From Cellulomonas cellasea (GTDB taxonomy: Bacteria > Actinomycetota > Actinomycetes > Actinomycetales > Cellulomonadaceae), in the NCBI RefSeq assembly GCF_030372105.1, contig NZ_JAUDBQ010000006.1, positions 142,403 through 206,402 of the forward strand: a stretch of 64,000 nucleotides of DNA, read 5' to 3'. The notes beneath the pieces were generated by a model. That model was given only the letters and a program-made list of their open reading frames with translations, was not told the origin of the DNA and searched no databases. Positions 28,955 to 37,636 of the stretch are shown piece after piece. A program made the translations under genes and the position numbers. How positions within the stretch are numbered: the stretch's first letter is position 1; each line of letters begins with the position of its first letter.

Positions 28955-29862
28955 CGCTTCGCTTCGGGGGCGAAACGCGCGTCGAGGCCGCCGCGCATGC
29001 CGTCGCGCACACCCGCTCGGATGGCTGAGAGTCGAGCGGCGCGGGGCGGCTCGAAGGCGGCGACGGCTGCCGCCCAGTAGGAGAGGAGCGCTATCGAGGT
29101 CATAGCCCAGCGGGGCCTGTGCCGGAGGTTCTCACGGATGAGGACGACGCCGTTGCGCGCCATCCAGTACAGGCGCCACGTCGGGTGGTGTGACGCGCGC
29201 ACGCGGAGGAAGCCGATCCCGTGCCACTGTGTGTCGCCCAGGGAGTGCGGCAGCAGGACCCGTCGGTCCTGCACGATGCGCCACCCGGCACGTCGTGCGC
29301 GCAGGCAGTAGTCCTGGTCCACCCCGTCGACGAAGAAGTCCTCTCGGAAGGCGCCGAGCTCATCCGCCGCGCTGCGCCGCAGCAGCATCCCCGAGGTGAT
29401 CACGACGTCCAGGTCCGCCACCTCCGCACGAGCCCGGGTGCGCGGATCGAGGAACCGCTGCGCGCCCGGGTCCCAGGGCGCGGGAGCGGCGATGGCGATC
29501 CGCTCATCCTGCTCGAGCGAAGCCCACAGGCGACTGACCAGCCCGTCGGGCACCGTCGAGTCCTGGTCGAGCAGCAAGAGGGCGTCGGCTCCCGAGGCCT
29601 CGGCGACGCCGCGGTTGAGCGCGGCCGCGAGCCCTCGGTTGGCGCCGTCGCGCAGCAGCGTCACGCCGGGCATGTCTCCCAGCACGGCGTCGGCTCCGCT
29701 CTCGCCTGCGGGTGTGTTGTCGACGACGATCACGCGAACGCATTGGCGGGCTGCTGCCCGCGCCGCCTCGGCGAGCTCCGTGCCCGGCCGGAACGCCGTG
29801 ATGACCGCGGCAGTGGCGGGGGTCCCGGACGCATGCCGGTGGGTGGCGTCTTCGGGGGGCAC
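28951..29862 (-). CDS. Family 2 glycosyltransferase, rhamnosyltransferase-like
   Basis: A GT2 enzyme of about 303 residues with AVITAFRPGTELAEAARAA, VIVVDNTPAG, NRGLAAALNRG and LLLLDQDSTVPDG. The DQDS form of the metal site is typical of dTDP-rhamnosyltransferases. FFVDGVDQDYCLRARRAGW follows, and a membrane-associating C-terminal helix. The GTG at 29862 is chosen because longer forms run into the previous gene; its ribosome-binding site is weak, so the start is uncertain. It overlaps the flippase start by four bases. Confidence 0.85.
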   Translation of the reverse strand: MPPEDATHRHASGTPATAAVITAFRPGTELAEAARAAARQCVRVIVVDNTPAGESGADAVLGDMPGVTLLRDGANRGLAAALNRGVAEASGADALLLLDQDSTVPDGLVSRLWASLEQDERIAIAAPAPWDPGAQRFLDPRTRARAEVADLDVVITSGMLLRRSAADELGAFREDFFVDGVDQDYCLRARRAGWRIVQDRRVLLPHSLGDTQWHGIGFLRVRASHHPTWRLYWMARNGVVLIRENLRHRPRWAMTSIALLSYWAAAVAAFEPPRAARLSAIRAGVRDGMRGGLDARFAPEAKR

Positions 29863-29885
29863 GCGCCGAGTATAGAGGGGCGCTC

Positions 29886-30992
29886 TTAGCCCCCCGCCGC
29901 CTCGCGGTAGACGGCGGCCGTGGCCTCGGCCGCGGCCGACCACGTGAATTGGCCGGACCGCGACAACGCGGTCGAGGCGAGGTCGTCATGCGCGTCGCCG
30001 CAGGCGGCCAGGAGCTGCTCGGCGAGCTCCTCCGGGTCGTGGGGGTCGGCGAGCAACGCGGCGCCAGCGGCGATCTCTTCCATCGACGTCCCCCGTGAGG
30101 TGACGACCGGGACGCCGTGCGCCATGGCCTCGAGGACGGGCATCCCGAACCCCTCCCAGAGGGACGGGAAGCAGAACGCGCGGGCCCCGGCATATGCCCG
30201 ATGGAGGTCGACGTCGTCGAGCCGCCCCAGGTACCGGACGCCCGGGGCCGTCCCCTCGCCGGCGCCGAGCCCTGTGGTGGCATCGCCCCAGCCGCGAGGA
30301 CCCACGAGCACCAGGTCAGCGTCCAGGCCGCGTGCCGCGGCGTGGGCATAGGCCTCGAGCAGCACGGGGAGGTTCTTCCTCGGCTCGACAGTCCCGCACC
30401 ACATCACGTAGTCACGACGGAGATCGTGCTGGCGCCGGAACGCGGCGACCTCGTCGGACGTGGCGGGGAGGATGCGCACGCCGTGCGGGACGACCCTGAC
30501 ACGGTCCCGCGGCAGCCCTGCCGCGAGGCAGTCGTCGGCGGTGGCCTGCGACGGGACGACGATCAGGTCGGCCTCACGGCGCACCCGGTCGAGGGCACGG
30601 ATGAAGAACGCGTTCCCATGCGTGGTGAAGTGCTCAGGCGACCGGAGGAACGCGAGGTCGTGGACCGTCACCACCAGCGGCCGCGCGGTGGGCGGCACGG
30701 CCCACGTGGTGGCGTGCACGACGTCGCTGCCGCGGACCACCCACTCGGCACGGGGAAGGCGGAGGTGGTTCCACGCGGGGTAGAGCAGGCGGCGGGGCAG
30801 CGGGGCCCGGCGCACCGGCGCGGCGACCCGGCCGTCATGAGCGTCGCGCCCACGGTGGGCGGCGACGAGCGCGGTGGCCCGGACCCCCTGGACGTCGGCC
30901 AGTCCGCGGGCGAGCTCGACGACGTAGGTGCCGGAGCCTCCGGGCACGGGCTGCCAGCACTGCTCGGCGGTCAGGGTGACTTCGAGGGTCAC
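29886..30992 (-). CDS. Family 4 glycosyltransferase (GT-B)
   Basis: 368 residues with PVPGGSGTYVVELARGLAD at the N-terminus, LVVTVHDLAFLRSPEHFT, VVPHGVRILP, the interdomain WCGTVEPRKNLPVLLEAY and PSLWEGFGMPVLEAMAHG donor motif. This subgroup commonly transfers mannose or rhamnose. The GTG start has a GAGGAAG site about ten bases upstream. It lies between two GT2 genes in the same direction and is probably part of the same repeat-unit assembly line. Confidence 0.9.
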   Translation of the reverse strand: MTLEVTLTAEQCWQPVPGGSGTYVVELARGLADVQGVRATALVAAHRGRDAHDGRVAAPVRRAPLPRRLLYPAWNHLRLPRAEWVVRGSDVVHATTWAVPPTARPLVVTVHDLAFLRSPEHFTTHGNAFFIRALDRVRREADLIVVPSQATADDCLAAGLPRDRVRVVPHGVRILPATSDEVAAFRRQHDLRRDYVMWCGTVEPRKNLPVLLEAYAHAAARGLDADLVLVGPRGWGDATTGLGAGEGTAPGVRYLGRLDDVDLHRAYAGARAFCFPSLWEGFGMPVLEAMAHGVPVVTSRGTSMEEIAAGAALLADPHDPEELAEQLLAACGDAHDDLASTALSRSGQFTWSAAAEATAAVYREAAGG

Positions 30993-31025
30993 GGCAGGGC
31001 TTCCTCTTCCGGTTGCGACGTCGGC

Positions 31026-32048
31026 CTACAGGGCACGGCGGACCGCGCGCCAGTATCGCGCGAGCGCTGATTGCAGCAGATGCGAGCCTGCGGGCAGCGG
31101 GAACTGCGCGGGGTCGAAGCGATCGGTCATCAGGTCGGCGAGCTCGCGGTCGGGCACGCGACGCTCGCGCTGGACCTCCGCGCGACGCGCCCGAATCCAG
31201 CGGACATGCGTCGCGAGCCACCACCACCCTCGGAGCTTCTGCCGCAGCCACCCCTGCTTGGCGGCCACCGCGACCAGCGCCAGCTCGAACGCCGCCAACA
31301 CGGGCGCCAGGAGGAGCAACATGCGGCCGCCGTAGCACGTGAGGACGAAGGCCAGGCGGTTGCGCTCGACGAGGTACATCTTGAGCGGCGTCCGGCTGAA
31401 CTCGTAGTGGTGGTACGCCACGGCCGTCGGCACGTACTCGACCCGCAGCCCTCGCTGCCAGCTGCGCCAGCACAGCTCGAGGTCCTCGGCGTAGGCGAAG
31501 AACGGCTCCACGAGCCCGCCGAGGCTCTCCCACAGGGACCGGGAGAGCGCCATGCAGGCTCCGCTCGCCGAGGCCACAGGCCCGCGCGTCGCGTGCTGAG
31601 CGGCGGGATCGCCCATGCCTCCGGCCCAACTGAGCCCCAGCACGTGCAACGGGTTGCCGACCGAGTTCACCAGGTCAGGCTCGTCAGCCAGCCGCACACT
31701 CCCGCCGACCACGCCGACGCCCGGCGTCGCGAGGGCTCCGACCAGTTCGCTCGCGGCAGCGGGCTCGACGATCGCGTCACTGTTCACCAGCAGCAGGACG
31801 TCCCCGCTCGCCCGGCTCGCGGCGAGGTTCATCCCGCCAGTGAAGCCGAGGTTCTCCGCCGGGACCACCAGCGTGATCCGCGGGTCCTCCGGGAGGCGGC
31901 GCACGGCGTCCGTGGTGCACCCGTTGTCCACGAGGACCAGGTCGACGTCGACACCGGTGCTCGCGAGCACCGCCTCGACGGCGTCAAGGAGATAGGGCTC
32001 CGCGCCGTACGCGAGCATCAGCGCTGTCACGCGCGGCAGAGTGGTCAT
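31026..32048 (-). CDS. Family 2 glycosyltransferase
   Basis: 340 residues. Motifs are VTALMLAYGAEPYLLDAVEA, LVLVDNGCTTDAV, NLGFTGGMNLAAS, LLLVNSDAIVEP (metal site) and FFAYAEDLELCWRSWQRG. A hydrophobic stretch around residues 250-270 (MLLLLAPVLAAFELALVAV) and a basic tail suggest membrane association. It is the first gene of the minus-strand GT-flippase-DUF2142-repeat protein operon and is divergent from the GT4 gene at 32195. Confidence 0.88.
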   Translation of the reverse strand: MTTLPRVTALMLAYGAEPYLLDAVEAVLASTGVDVDLVLVDNGCTTDAVRRLPEDPRITLVVPAENLGFTGGMNLAASRASGDVLLLVNSDAIVEPAAASELVGALATPGVGVVGGSVRLADEPDLVNSVGNPLHVLGLSWAGGMGDPAAQHATRGPVASASGACMALSRSLWESLGGLVEPFFAYAEDLELCWRSWQRGLRVEYVPTAVAYHHYEFSRTPLKMYLVERNRLAFVLTCYGGRMLLLLAPVLAAFELALVAVAAKQGWLRQKLRGWWWLATHVRWIRARRAEVQRERRVPDRELADLMTDRFDPAQFPLPAGSHLLQSALARYWRAVRRAL

Positions 32049-32130
32049 GTCCCGGATCGAGGGCCCTTCGTTCCAGCGAGGAGGGCGGCGGCCAGCGCCG
32101 GCCGCCCTATGCGGGACTGAACACTACTCA

Positions 32131-32174
32131 CCAGAACCGGATCGCCGATCCGCGTTACGCTCGCTCGGTTCTGG
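32131..32174. promoter_or_regulatory. Nested inverted repeat in a divergent intergenic region
   Basis: Outer arms of 9 bases (32131-32139 CCAGAACCG, 32166-32174 CGGTTCTGG) enclose an inner 6-base inverted repeat (32138-32143 with 32147-32152, spacer GCC). It lies between the divergent GT genes and could be an operator for either. Confidence 0.35.
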
Positions 32175-32194
32175 ACACGTGCGGCAGGGGTGAG

Positions 32195-33334
32195 ATGAGA
32201 GTTCTTGTAGACGCGACGGCCATCCCGTCCGACCGTGGCGGCGTGGGGCGCTACGTCGACGAGCTGCTGCGCGCGCTGGACGTCCGCGATGTGGAGCTCG
32301 TCGTCGTGTGCCAGGTCCGCGACGTCGACCTGATGGAGGCCGCGCTCCCCGGCGCCCGGGTGATCGCCGCGCCGCGGATGATCGAGCGGCGGGCTGCGCG
32401 ACTGGTGTGGGAGCAGACCGGTCTGCCGGTGCTCGCGCGCAGGATCCGCGCGGATGTCGTCCACAGCCCGCACTACACGAGCCCGGTGTTGAGTCCCGGC
32501 GCGCGCGTGGTCACCTTGCACGACGCCACGTTCTTCAGTGACCGGGACGTCCACAGCTCCTTCAAGACCCTGTTCTTCCGCAGCGCGACCTGGCTCGCGG
32601 TGCGCCGCGCGGACGCGCTCGTCGTGCCCTCCCGGGCGACGCGCGACGAGGTCGTGCGCTACGCCGGTGGCCGCGCCGAGCAGTTCTATGTGGCGCACCA
32701 CGGGGTCGATCCCGAGGTCTTCCACCCGGTGGAGGCCGCGGAGCAGGAGCGGGTTGCCCGTTCCCTCGGCCTGGAGGGCAGGCCATACGTCGCCTTCCTG
32801 GGCACGCTCGAGCCGCGCAAGAACGTCCCCGCCCTGATCGAGGCCTGGGTGGAGGCAGTCGCGGGACTCGCCGACCCTCCCGCCCTGGTGGTCGCGGGCG
32901 GCGCGGGCTGGGACGACGCCGTGCAGCCCGCCATCGGGGCGGTGCCAGCAGGCCTGCAGGTGATCCGGCCCGGCTACCTCCCGCTCGACGACCTCGCCGG
33001 GTTCCTCGGCGGAGCCCAGGTGGTGGCCTACCCGAGTCTGGGCGAGGGCTTCGGCCTGCCCGTGCTCGAGGCCATGGCCTGCGGCGCGGCGGTCCTCACC
33101 AGCCGTCGGCTCTCCCTGCCCGAGGTGGGCGGCGACGCGGTGGAGTACACCGAGACGGACGCGGCGTCGATCGCCACCGCGCTGGCTCAGCTGCTCGCGA
33201 GCAAGGACAGGCGCGAGGAGCTGGCCCGTGCCGCAGTCGAGCGGGCCGCGCTGTTCACCTGGGGAGCTGCCGCGGACGTCCACGTCGAGGCCTATCGCGC
33301 TGCTGTCCAGCGCGCCGGCGGCGGCTCGTCCTGA
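32195..33334 (+). CDS. Family 4 glycosyltransferase (GT-B)
   Basis: 379 residues. It opens RVLVDATAIPSDRGGVGRYVDEL and has VVTLHDATFFSDRDVHS, AHHGVDPEVFHPVE, FLGTLEPRKNVPALIEAW and PSLGEGFGLPVLEAMACG, a complete GT-B set close to mannosyl- and rhamnosyltransferases of GT4. An AGGGGTGAG site precedes the ATG. It is a single-gene unit: divergent from the 31-kb GT2 gene and closed by the strong hairpin at 33336, so it is regulated separately from the neighbouring operons. Confidence 0.9.
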   Translation: MRVLVDATAIPSDRGGVGRYVDELLRALDVRDVELVVVCQVRDVDLMEAALPGARVIAAPRMIERRAARLVWEQTGLPVLARRIRADVVHSPHYTSPVLSPGARVVTLHDATFFSDRDVHSSFKTLFFRSATWLAVRRADALVVPSRATRDEVVRYAGGRAEQFYVAHHGVDPEVFHPVEAAEQERVARSLGLEGRPYVAFLGTLEPRKNVPALIEAWVEAVAGLADPPALVVAGGAGWDDAVQPAIGAVPAGLQVIRPGYLPLDDLAGFLGGAQVVAYPSLGEGFGLPVLEAMACGAAVLTSRRLSLPEVGGDAVEYTETDAASIATALAQLLASKDRREELARAAVERAALFTWGAAADVHVEAYRAAVQRAGGGSS

Positions 33335-33335
33335 G

Positions 33336-33399
33336 CACCACCAACCGAGCGCCTGACGCCCGAGCAGTCGCTCGGGCGTCAGGCGCTCGGTTGGTGGTG
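33336..33399. terminator. 30-bp perfect-stem bidirectional terminator
   Basis: 33336-33365 pairs without mismatch with 33370-33399 around an AGTC loop. It sits one base after the GT4 stop and three bases from the rmlA stop on the other strand, so it can end both transcripts. The stem is unusually long. Confidence 0.85.
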
Positions 33400-33402
33400 T
33401 GA

Positions 33403-34272
33403 CTACTGCTGGCGCTTGAGCAGGTCCAGCAAGTACGTGCCGTAGCCCGACTTGACGAGTGGCTCCGCGCGAGCGCGCAGCTCGTCGTCGGTGAGGAGCC
33501 CGCGCCGCCAGGCGACCTCCTCAGGCGCCCCGATCTTGAGGCCCTGACGGTGCTCGATGGTGCGCACGTAGTCGGAGGCCTCGAGCAGCGAGTCGAACGT
33601 GCCGGTGTCGAGCCACGCCGTGCCGCGGGGGAGCACCTCGACCTGGAGCTTCCCGGCGTCGAGGTAGTGCCGGTTGACGTCAGTGATCTCGTACTCGCCA
33701 CGAGCCGACGGCTTGAGGGACTTCGCGATCGCCACAACGTCGTTGTCGTAGAAGTACAGGCCCGGGACGGCGTAGTCCGACTTCGGGTGCTGCGGCTTCT
33801 CCTCGAGTGAGAGCGCGCGACCGCTCGCGTCGAACTCGACGACGCCGTAGCTGGTCGGATCGGCCACGCGGTAGGCGAAGACCGCGGCGCCGTCGATCTG
33901 CTCGAAGCGCTGGAGCTGAGTCCCCAGGCCGGGGCCGTAGAAGATGTTGTCGCCGAGGACGAGCGCCGCGGAGTCGTCGCCCACGAAGTCAGCCCCGAGG
34001 ACGAAGGCCTGGGCGAGCCCGTTCGGGACCGCCTGCACCGTATAGCTGATCGAGATGCCGAACTGGGAGCCGTCGCCCAACAGGCGGTGGAACTGCTCGG
34101 CATCGTGAGGCGTGGTGATGATCAGGATGTCTTCGATGCCGGCCGCCATCAACGTCGACAACGGGTAATAGATCATGGGCTTGTCGTAGACCGGGACGAG
34201 CTGCTTGCTCACGCCCAGGGTGATCGGGTTGAGACGAGTACCGGATCCGCCGGCCAGGATGATTCCGCGCAT
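33403..34272 (-). CDS. rmlA: Glucose-1-phosphate thymidylyltransferase
   Basis: RmlA joins glucose-1-phosphate and dTTP to dTDP-glucose, the entry step of dTDP-rhamnose synthesis. The 289-residue product starts [17 protein letters not shown] and contains [16 protein letters not shown], the VLGDNIFYG active-site segment, and [13 protein letters not shown] with the catalytic lysines. Length is that of the class. The ATG at 34272 gives the exact family N-terminus, and an in-frame ATG seven codons upstream is rejected. Same strand as rmlC, with a 57-base gap. Confidence 0.97.
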   Translation of the reverse strand: MRGIILAGGSGTRLNPITLGVSKQLVPVYDKPMIYYPLSTLMAAGIEDILIITTPHDAEQFHRLLGDGSQFGISISYTVQAVPNGLAQAFVLGADFVGDDSAALVLGDNIFYGPGLGTQLQRFEQIDGAAVFAYRVADPTSYGVVEFDASGRALSLEEKPQHPKSDYAVPGLYFYDNDVVAIAKSLKPSARGEYEITDVNRHYLDAGKLQVEVLPRGTAWLDTGTFDSLLEASDYVRTIEHRQGLKIGAPEEVAWRRGLLTDDELRARAEPLVKSGYGTYLLDLLKRQQ

Positions 34273-34329
34273 GGACAGACAGTGTGCCAGCAAGCGGCTC
34301 CGGGAACCGGCGGGATCCGGTCGCGCGGC

Positions 34330-34962
34330 TCAGAGTCCGCGCGGCGAGGCCTTGCGCTGGGCCACGAAGTCGCGCACCGAGTCCATCGTCGGGAGCAGGC
34401 CGTCCTCCTGGGCCTGGCGCAGCGTCGGCGCCGCCAAGTCCTTGTCCGAGAGCTGCGGCGTGAGCGGGCTTCCGTCGCGGGCCGTCGTCGGCCACTCGAT
34501 GCCGATCTCCGTGTCGAGCGGGTGCACGCCGTGCTCCCGGCCGGGGGAGTAGCCCGTGGAGCAGAGGTAGACGACCGTCGAGTCGTCCTCGAGGGACAGG
34601 AACGCGTGCCCGATGCCCTCGGAGAGGTAGATGGCGCGGCGGTCGACGTCGTCCAGCAGCACGGTGTCCCACTGGCCGAAGGTCGGCGAGCCCACCCGGA
34701 TGTCGACTGCGACGTCGAGCACCGCGCCCTTCGGGCATGTGACGTACTTCGCCTGCCCGGGCGGGACGTCGGCGAAGTGGATCCCCCGCAGCACCCCGGC
34801 AGCCGACACCGAGCAGTTGGCCTGCTGGAGGTCGAGGGGGTGCCCTACCGCCTCGACGAACGCGCCCTCCTTGAACCACTCGAGGAACACGCCTCGCGGG
34901 TCGCCGAACTGCTGCGGTGTGATCTCCCACGCCCCGGGGACCTTGAGCTCGCGGAACTGCAC
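34330..34962 (-). CDS. rmlC: dTDP-4-dehydrorhamnose 3,5-epimerase
   Basis: RmlC epimerises dTDP-4-keto-6-deoxyglucose at C3 and C5. The 210-residue cupin has QVLR-type motif GVLRGIHFADVPPGQAKYVTC with the catalytic His, the DVAVDIRVGSPTFGQW strand, and YLSEGIGHAFLSLEDDSTVVYLCS with the conserved Tyr. A GAGGAG site eight bases before the GTG fits a short leader from a TAGGCT box. It shares a divergent promoter region of about 90 bases with rmlD. It may be co-transcribed with rmlA downstream. Confidence 0.96.
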   Translation of the reverse strand: MQFRELKVPGAWEITPQQFGDPRGVFLEWFKEGAFVEAVGHPLDLQQANCSVSAAGVLRGIHFADVPPGQAKYVTCPKGAVLDVAVDIRVGSPTFGQWDTVLLDDVDRRAIYLSEGIGHAFLSLEDDSTVVYLCSTGYSPGREHGVHPLDTEIGIEWPTTARDGSPLTPQLSDKDLAAPTLRQAQEDGLLPTMDSVRDFVAQRKASPRGL

Positions 34963-34996
34963 GGTGATATCTCCTCATGTCGGCTGTTGCGAGGCC

Positions 34997-35002
34997 AGCC
35001 TA
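34997..35002 (-). promoter_or_regulatory. -10 box of rmlC
   Basis: TAGGCT on the minus strand, 34 bases before the rmlC GTG, with a GAGGAG ribosome-binding site in between. Confidence 0.45.
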
Positions 35003-35012
35003 ACGGCGCGAC

Positions 35013-35018
35013 TACTCT
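35013..35018 (+). promoter_or_regulatory. -10 box of rmlD
   Basis: TACTCT on the plus strand, divergent from the rmlC box ten bases away and followed by a GAGGAG ribosome-binding site at 35043-35048. Confidence 0.4.
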
Positions 35019-35054
35019 GGGCCGTCGGTCGAGACGTCGAGATGAGGAGTGGTT

Positions 35055-35912
35055 GTGCGCTGGTTGGTGACAGGGGCGGCAGGGATGCTGGGCCAGGACG
35101 TCGTGAGCCGGCTGCGGGAGGCTGGCGCCGAGGTGACGGCAACCGACCGGGAGCACGTGGACATCACCGACCTGGCGTCGGTGCGCGCCGCCGTCCAGGG
35201 CCATGACGTGGTGGTCAACTGCGCGGCCTGGACCGCTGTCGACGACGCCGAGGCGCGCGAGGCCAGCGCCTTCGCCCTCAACGCCACAGGGCCGGCGCTG
35301 CTCGCCAGGGCGGCCGCCGAGCACGGCGCGCGGATCGTGCAGATCTCCACCGACTACGTCTTCGACGGCGCTGGCGTCGCGCCGTACGCCGAGACGGCGC
35401 CCATCGACCCCCGCTCCGCGTACGGCCGCACCAAGGCCGCAGGAGAGTGGGCGGTGCGCGCTGAGAACCCGGACCACCTCATCGTCCGCACGGCATGGCT
35501 CTACGGCGCCCACGGCAAGTGCTTCCCGAAGACCATCGCACGGGTCGCGGCCGAGCGGGGCGGGCTCGATGTGGTCGCCGACCAGGTGGGCCAGCCGACC
35601 TGGACCGTCGACCTCGCCGACCTGATCGTCCGGCTCGTCGAGGCGGGCGCCCCGAGCGGCGTCTACCACGGCACCTCCGCTGGCCAGACATCGTGGCACG
35701 GGTTCGCCCAGGCGATTGTCGCGGCAGCGGGCCTCGACCCGGCCATTGTCCGGCCCACGACGAGTGACGCGTTCGCGAGCGCGGCGCCGCGACCGGCGTA
35801 TTCGGTGCTGGGGCACGGGGCGCTGGAGGCAGTCGGCGTGGCTCCGATCGGCGATTGGGCTGGGCGTTGGTCGACGGCCGCGGCAGCGGTCTTGGGCGCG
35901 CCCCAGTTGTGA
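35055..35912 (+). CDS. rmlD: dTDP-4-dehydrorhamnose reductase
   Basis: RmlD reduces dTDP-4-keto-L-rhamnose with NAD(P)H to dTDP-L-rhamnose. The 285-residue product shows the nucleotide-binding GAAGMLGQDVV near the N-terminus, NCAAWTAVDDAEA, ISTDYVFDG, and the catalytic Tyr-Lys in YGRTKAAGE. The GTG at 35055 is six bases after a GAGGAG site; the GTG at 35049 directly abuts that site and is unlikely. rmlD lies next to cell-wall GT and LCP genes in mycobacteria as well. Confidence 0.96.
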   Translation: MRWLVTGAAGMLGQDVVSRLREAGAEVTATDREHVDITDLASVRAAVQGHDVVVNCAAWTAVDDAEAREASAFALNATGPALLARAAAEHGARIVQISTDYVFDGAGVAPYAETAPIDPRSAYGRTKAAGEWAVRAENPDHLIVRTAWLYGAHGKCFPKTIARVAAERGGLDVVADQVGQPTWTVDLADLIVRLVEAGAPSGVYHGTSAGQTSWHGFAQAIVAAAGLDPAIVRPTTSDAFASAAPRPAYSVLGHGALEAVGVAPIGDWAGRWSTAAAAVLGAPQL

Positions 35913-36044
35913 ATGCGCGGCGCGAGCCGCATCGCAGAACGCGGGTGTCCGGCCGCGGCGGCGTTCGTCGCGGCGAGCTGAACCAGTAGCCGAATGCGCA
36001 TTGCGGTCCGCACGCGGGGGACATGGTCGACAGCGGGAAGCGGC

Positions 36045-36050
36045 TAGCCT
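36045..36050 (+). promoter_or_regulatory. -10 box of manA
   Basis: TAGCCT, 31 bases before the manA GTG, with GAGAAGGG as ribosome-binding site between. The 169-base gap 35913-36081 also holds a 10-base palindrome AATGCGCATT at 35993-36002. Confidence 0.4.
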
Positions 36051-36081
36051 GGCCAGGCGAACCGGAGAAGGGTGGATATCG

Positions 36082-37275
36082 GTGCACAGGTTGCGTGGCA
36101 ATCCCCGCGCGTATGCGTGGGGATCGACCGATGCGATCCCCGCTCTCCTGGGGATTCCGACAAGCATCGAGCCGCTCGCTGAAATGTGGTTCGGGGCGCA
36201 CCCCTCGGCGCCCTCGACTCTGCTCAGCTCCGAGCCTGCGTCCGACCTCGCCGAACTGATCGCCTCAGACCCTGTCGCGATGCTCGGCCAAGATGTGCGC
36301 GCTCGTTTCGGCGACACCCTGCCGTACCTCCTGAAGCTCATCGCCCCGGCCCGGCCGCTCTCGCTGCAAGTCCACCCTCACCTCGCCCGTGCGCGAGAGG
36401 GCTTCGCGCGCGAGGAGTCCGCCGGAATCCCGATCACTGCCGACAACCGAAGTTATCGAGACGACAACCACAAGCCCGAGCTGGTCTTCGCGCTGACGCC
36501 GTTCGAGGCGCTGTGCGGATTCCGCGCCCCGCGGCGGGCCGCCGAGCTGTTCGCCGAGCTCGGCACACCGTTGGCGCGACGACTGCGCGAGCTCCTCGTC
36601 GCCCAGCCTTCCGCTGTCGGTGTGGAGGCGGCATTCACGTTCCTCCTCGACTCGCGCACAAGGCCGTCGAGCGAGGCGGTCGAAGCCCTCGCCCGTGAGT
36701 GCGGCGCCCGCCTCGCGGCCGGGTCGACATCGCCAAGGGCCGACGCGACTGTCGTGCTCCTGAACGAGGCGTACCCAGGCGACCCAGGTGTCGTCGCGTC
36801 TTTGCTGCTCAACCCCGTGAGCCTGCAGCCCGGAGAGGCATTGTTCGTCCCGGCGGGTGGCGTGCACGCCTACCTGAGCGGCCTCGGCATCGAGATCATG
36901 GCGAGCTCGGACAACGTGCTCCGCGCGGGACTCACGGTCAAGCATGTTGACACCGTCGAGTTGTTGGCATGCGTCGACTACGTGGCCGCTCCGCCTATCA
37001 GGACGGCGCCTGAGATCTTCCATGGAGCGACACGCGTCTTTTACGCGCCGGTCGACGACTTCGAGCTCTCCGTGACCGACCTGCTGGACGAAGACGTTCA
37101 TCCACTCCCTGGACGAGGCCCGCGGACGCTCTTGTGCATGGAAGGCGAGATCGCTGTGACATCGATGATCGACTCGCTTGTGCTCTCCCGAGGTGAGGCA
37201 GCGTTCGTTCCGGCGACGGAAGGGGCATTGACAGCCCGGGGTCGCGGGACGCTGGTCCAGGCCGACGTGCCCTGA
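36082..37275 (+). CDS. manA: Mannose-6-phosphate isomerase, class I
   Basis: ManA interconverts fructose-6-phosphate and mannose-6-phosphate and so supplies mannose for GDP-mannose and mannosyl lipids. The 397-residue product matches type I isomerases: RLRGNPRAYAWGSTDAIP at the start, EMWFGAHPSAPS, the zinc-binding SLQVHPHLARAREGFA, DDNHKPELVFAL and PGEALFVPAGGVHAYLSG. The GTG at 36082 follows a GAGAAGGG site and matches the family N-terminus. The neighbouring phosphomannomutase at 60.1 kb continues the pathway; the mannose-1-phosphate guanylyltransferase is not in the window. Confidence 0.95.
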   Translation: MHRLRGNPRAYAWGSTDAIPALLGIPTSIEPLAEMWFGAHPSAPSTLLSSEPASDLAELIASDPVAMLGQDVRARFGDTLPYLLKLIAPARPLSLQVHPHLARAREGFAREESAGIPITADNRSYRDDNHKPELVFALTPFEALCGFRAPRRAAELFAELGTPLARRLRELLVAQPSAVGVEAAFTFLLDSRTRPSSEAVEALARECGARLAAGSTSPRADATVVLLNEAYPGDPGVVASLLLNPVSLQPGEALFVPAGGVHAYLSGLGIEIMASSDNVLRAGLTVKHVDTVELLACVDYVAAPPIRTAPEIFHGATRVFYAPVDDFELSVTDLLDEDVHPLPGRGPRTLLCMEGEIAVTSMIDSLVLSRGEAAFVPATEGALTARGRGTLVQADVP

Positions 37276-37636
37276 CCCTGCCGGGAACGGAGGAACGCGG
37301 ACGGGGCGCCAAAGGAAACTCGGCGCTCAGGGCCTCCGCCGTCATGGAGGCGCCTCCAAGGATGGTGCTCCGGGCTTTCCCGCCGCCCCGTCGGCACGGT
37401 CGCCAAGCACTCCGACTCGCCCTCCTAGGCGGAAGAGTTACCGAGTCGTTACTAGCCCACGATTCGCCTGGCGGTCCGGGTAGGGTGTCCCGGACAAACG
37501 ACGGGGAGCAGTGGTGGTGTCGCGACGTGACGAGAGCAACGAGGCGTACCCGACCGCTCACCTGTCGGAGCCTGAAGGCGGCAACGTCGCCCTGTACCCA
37601 GGCTCCCAATTCGAACGGTCGAGCAGGGGATGTTCA
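37276..37636 (+). other. 361-base region before the composite GT gene: palindrome and possible promoter
   Basis: No independent gene is supported. The region holds a perfect 14-base palindrome TGGAGGCGCCTCCA (37345-37358) and a TAGGGT box at 37481-37486. The reading frame of the next gene is open from 37511 (GTG after a GGGGAG site), so part of this stretch could encode an N-terminal extension of 42 residues. Confidence 0.5.
37481..37486 (+). promoter_or_regulatory. Possible -10 box of the composite methyltransferase-GT gene
   Basis: TAGGGT with no clear -35. A transcript would start near 37492, leaving about 18 bases before the GTG at 37511 or about 145 before the ATG at 37637. Confidence 0.4.
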
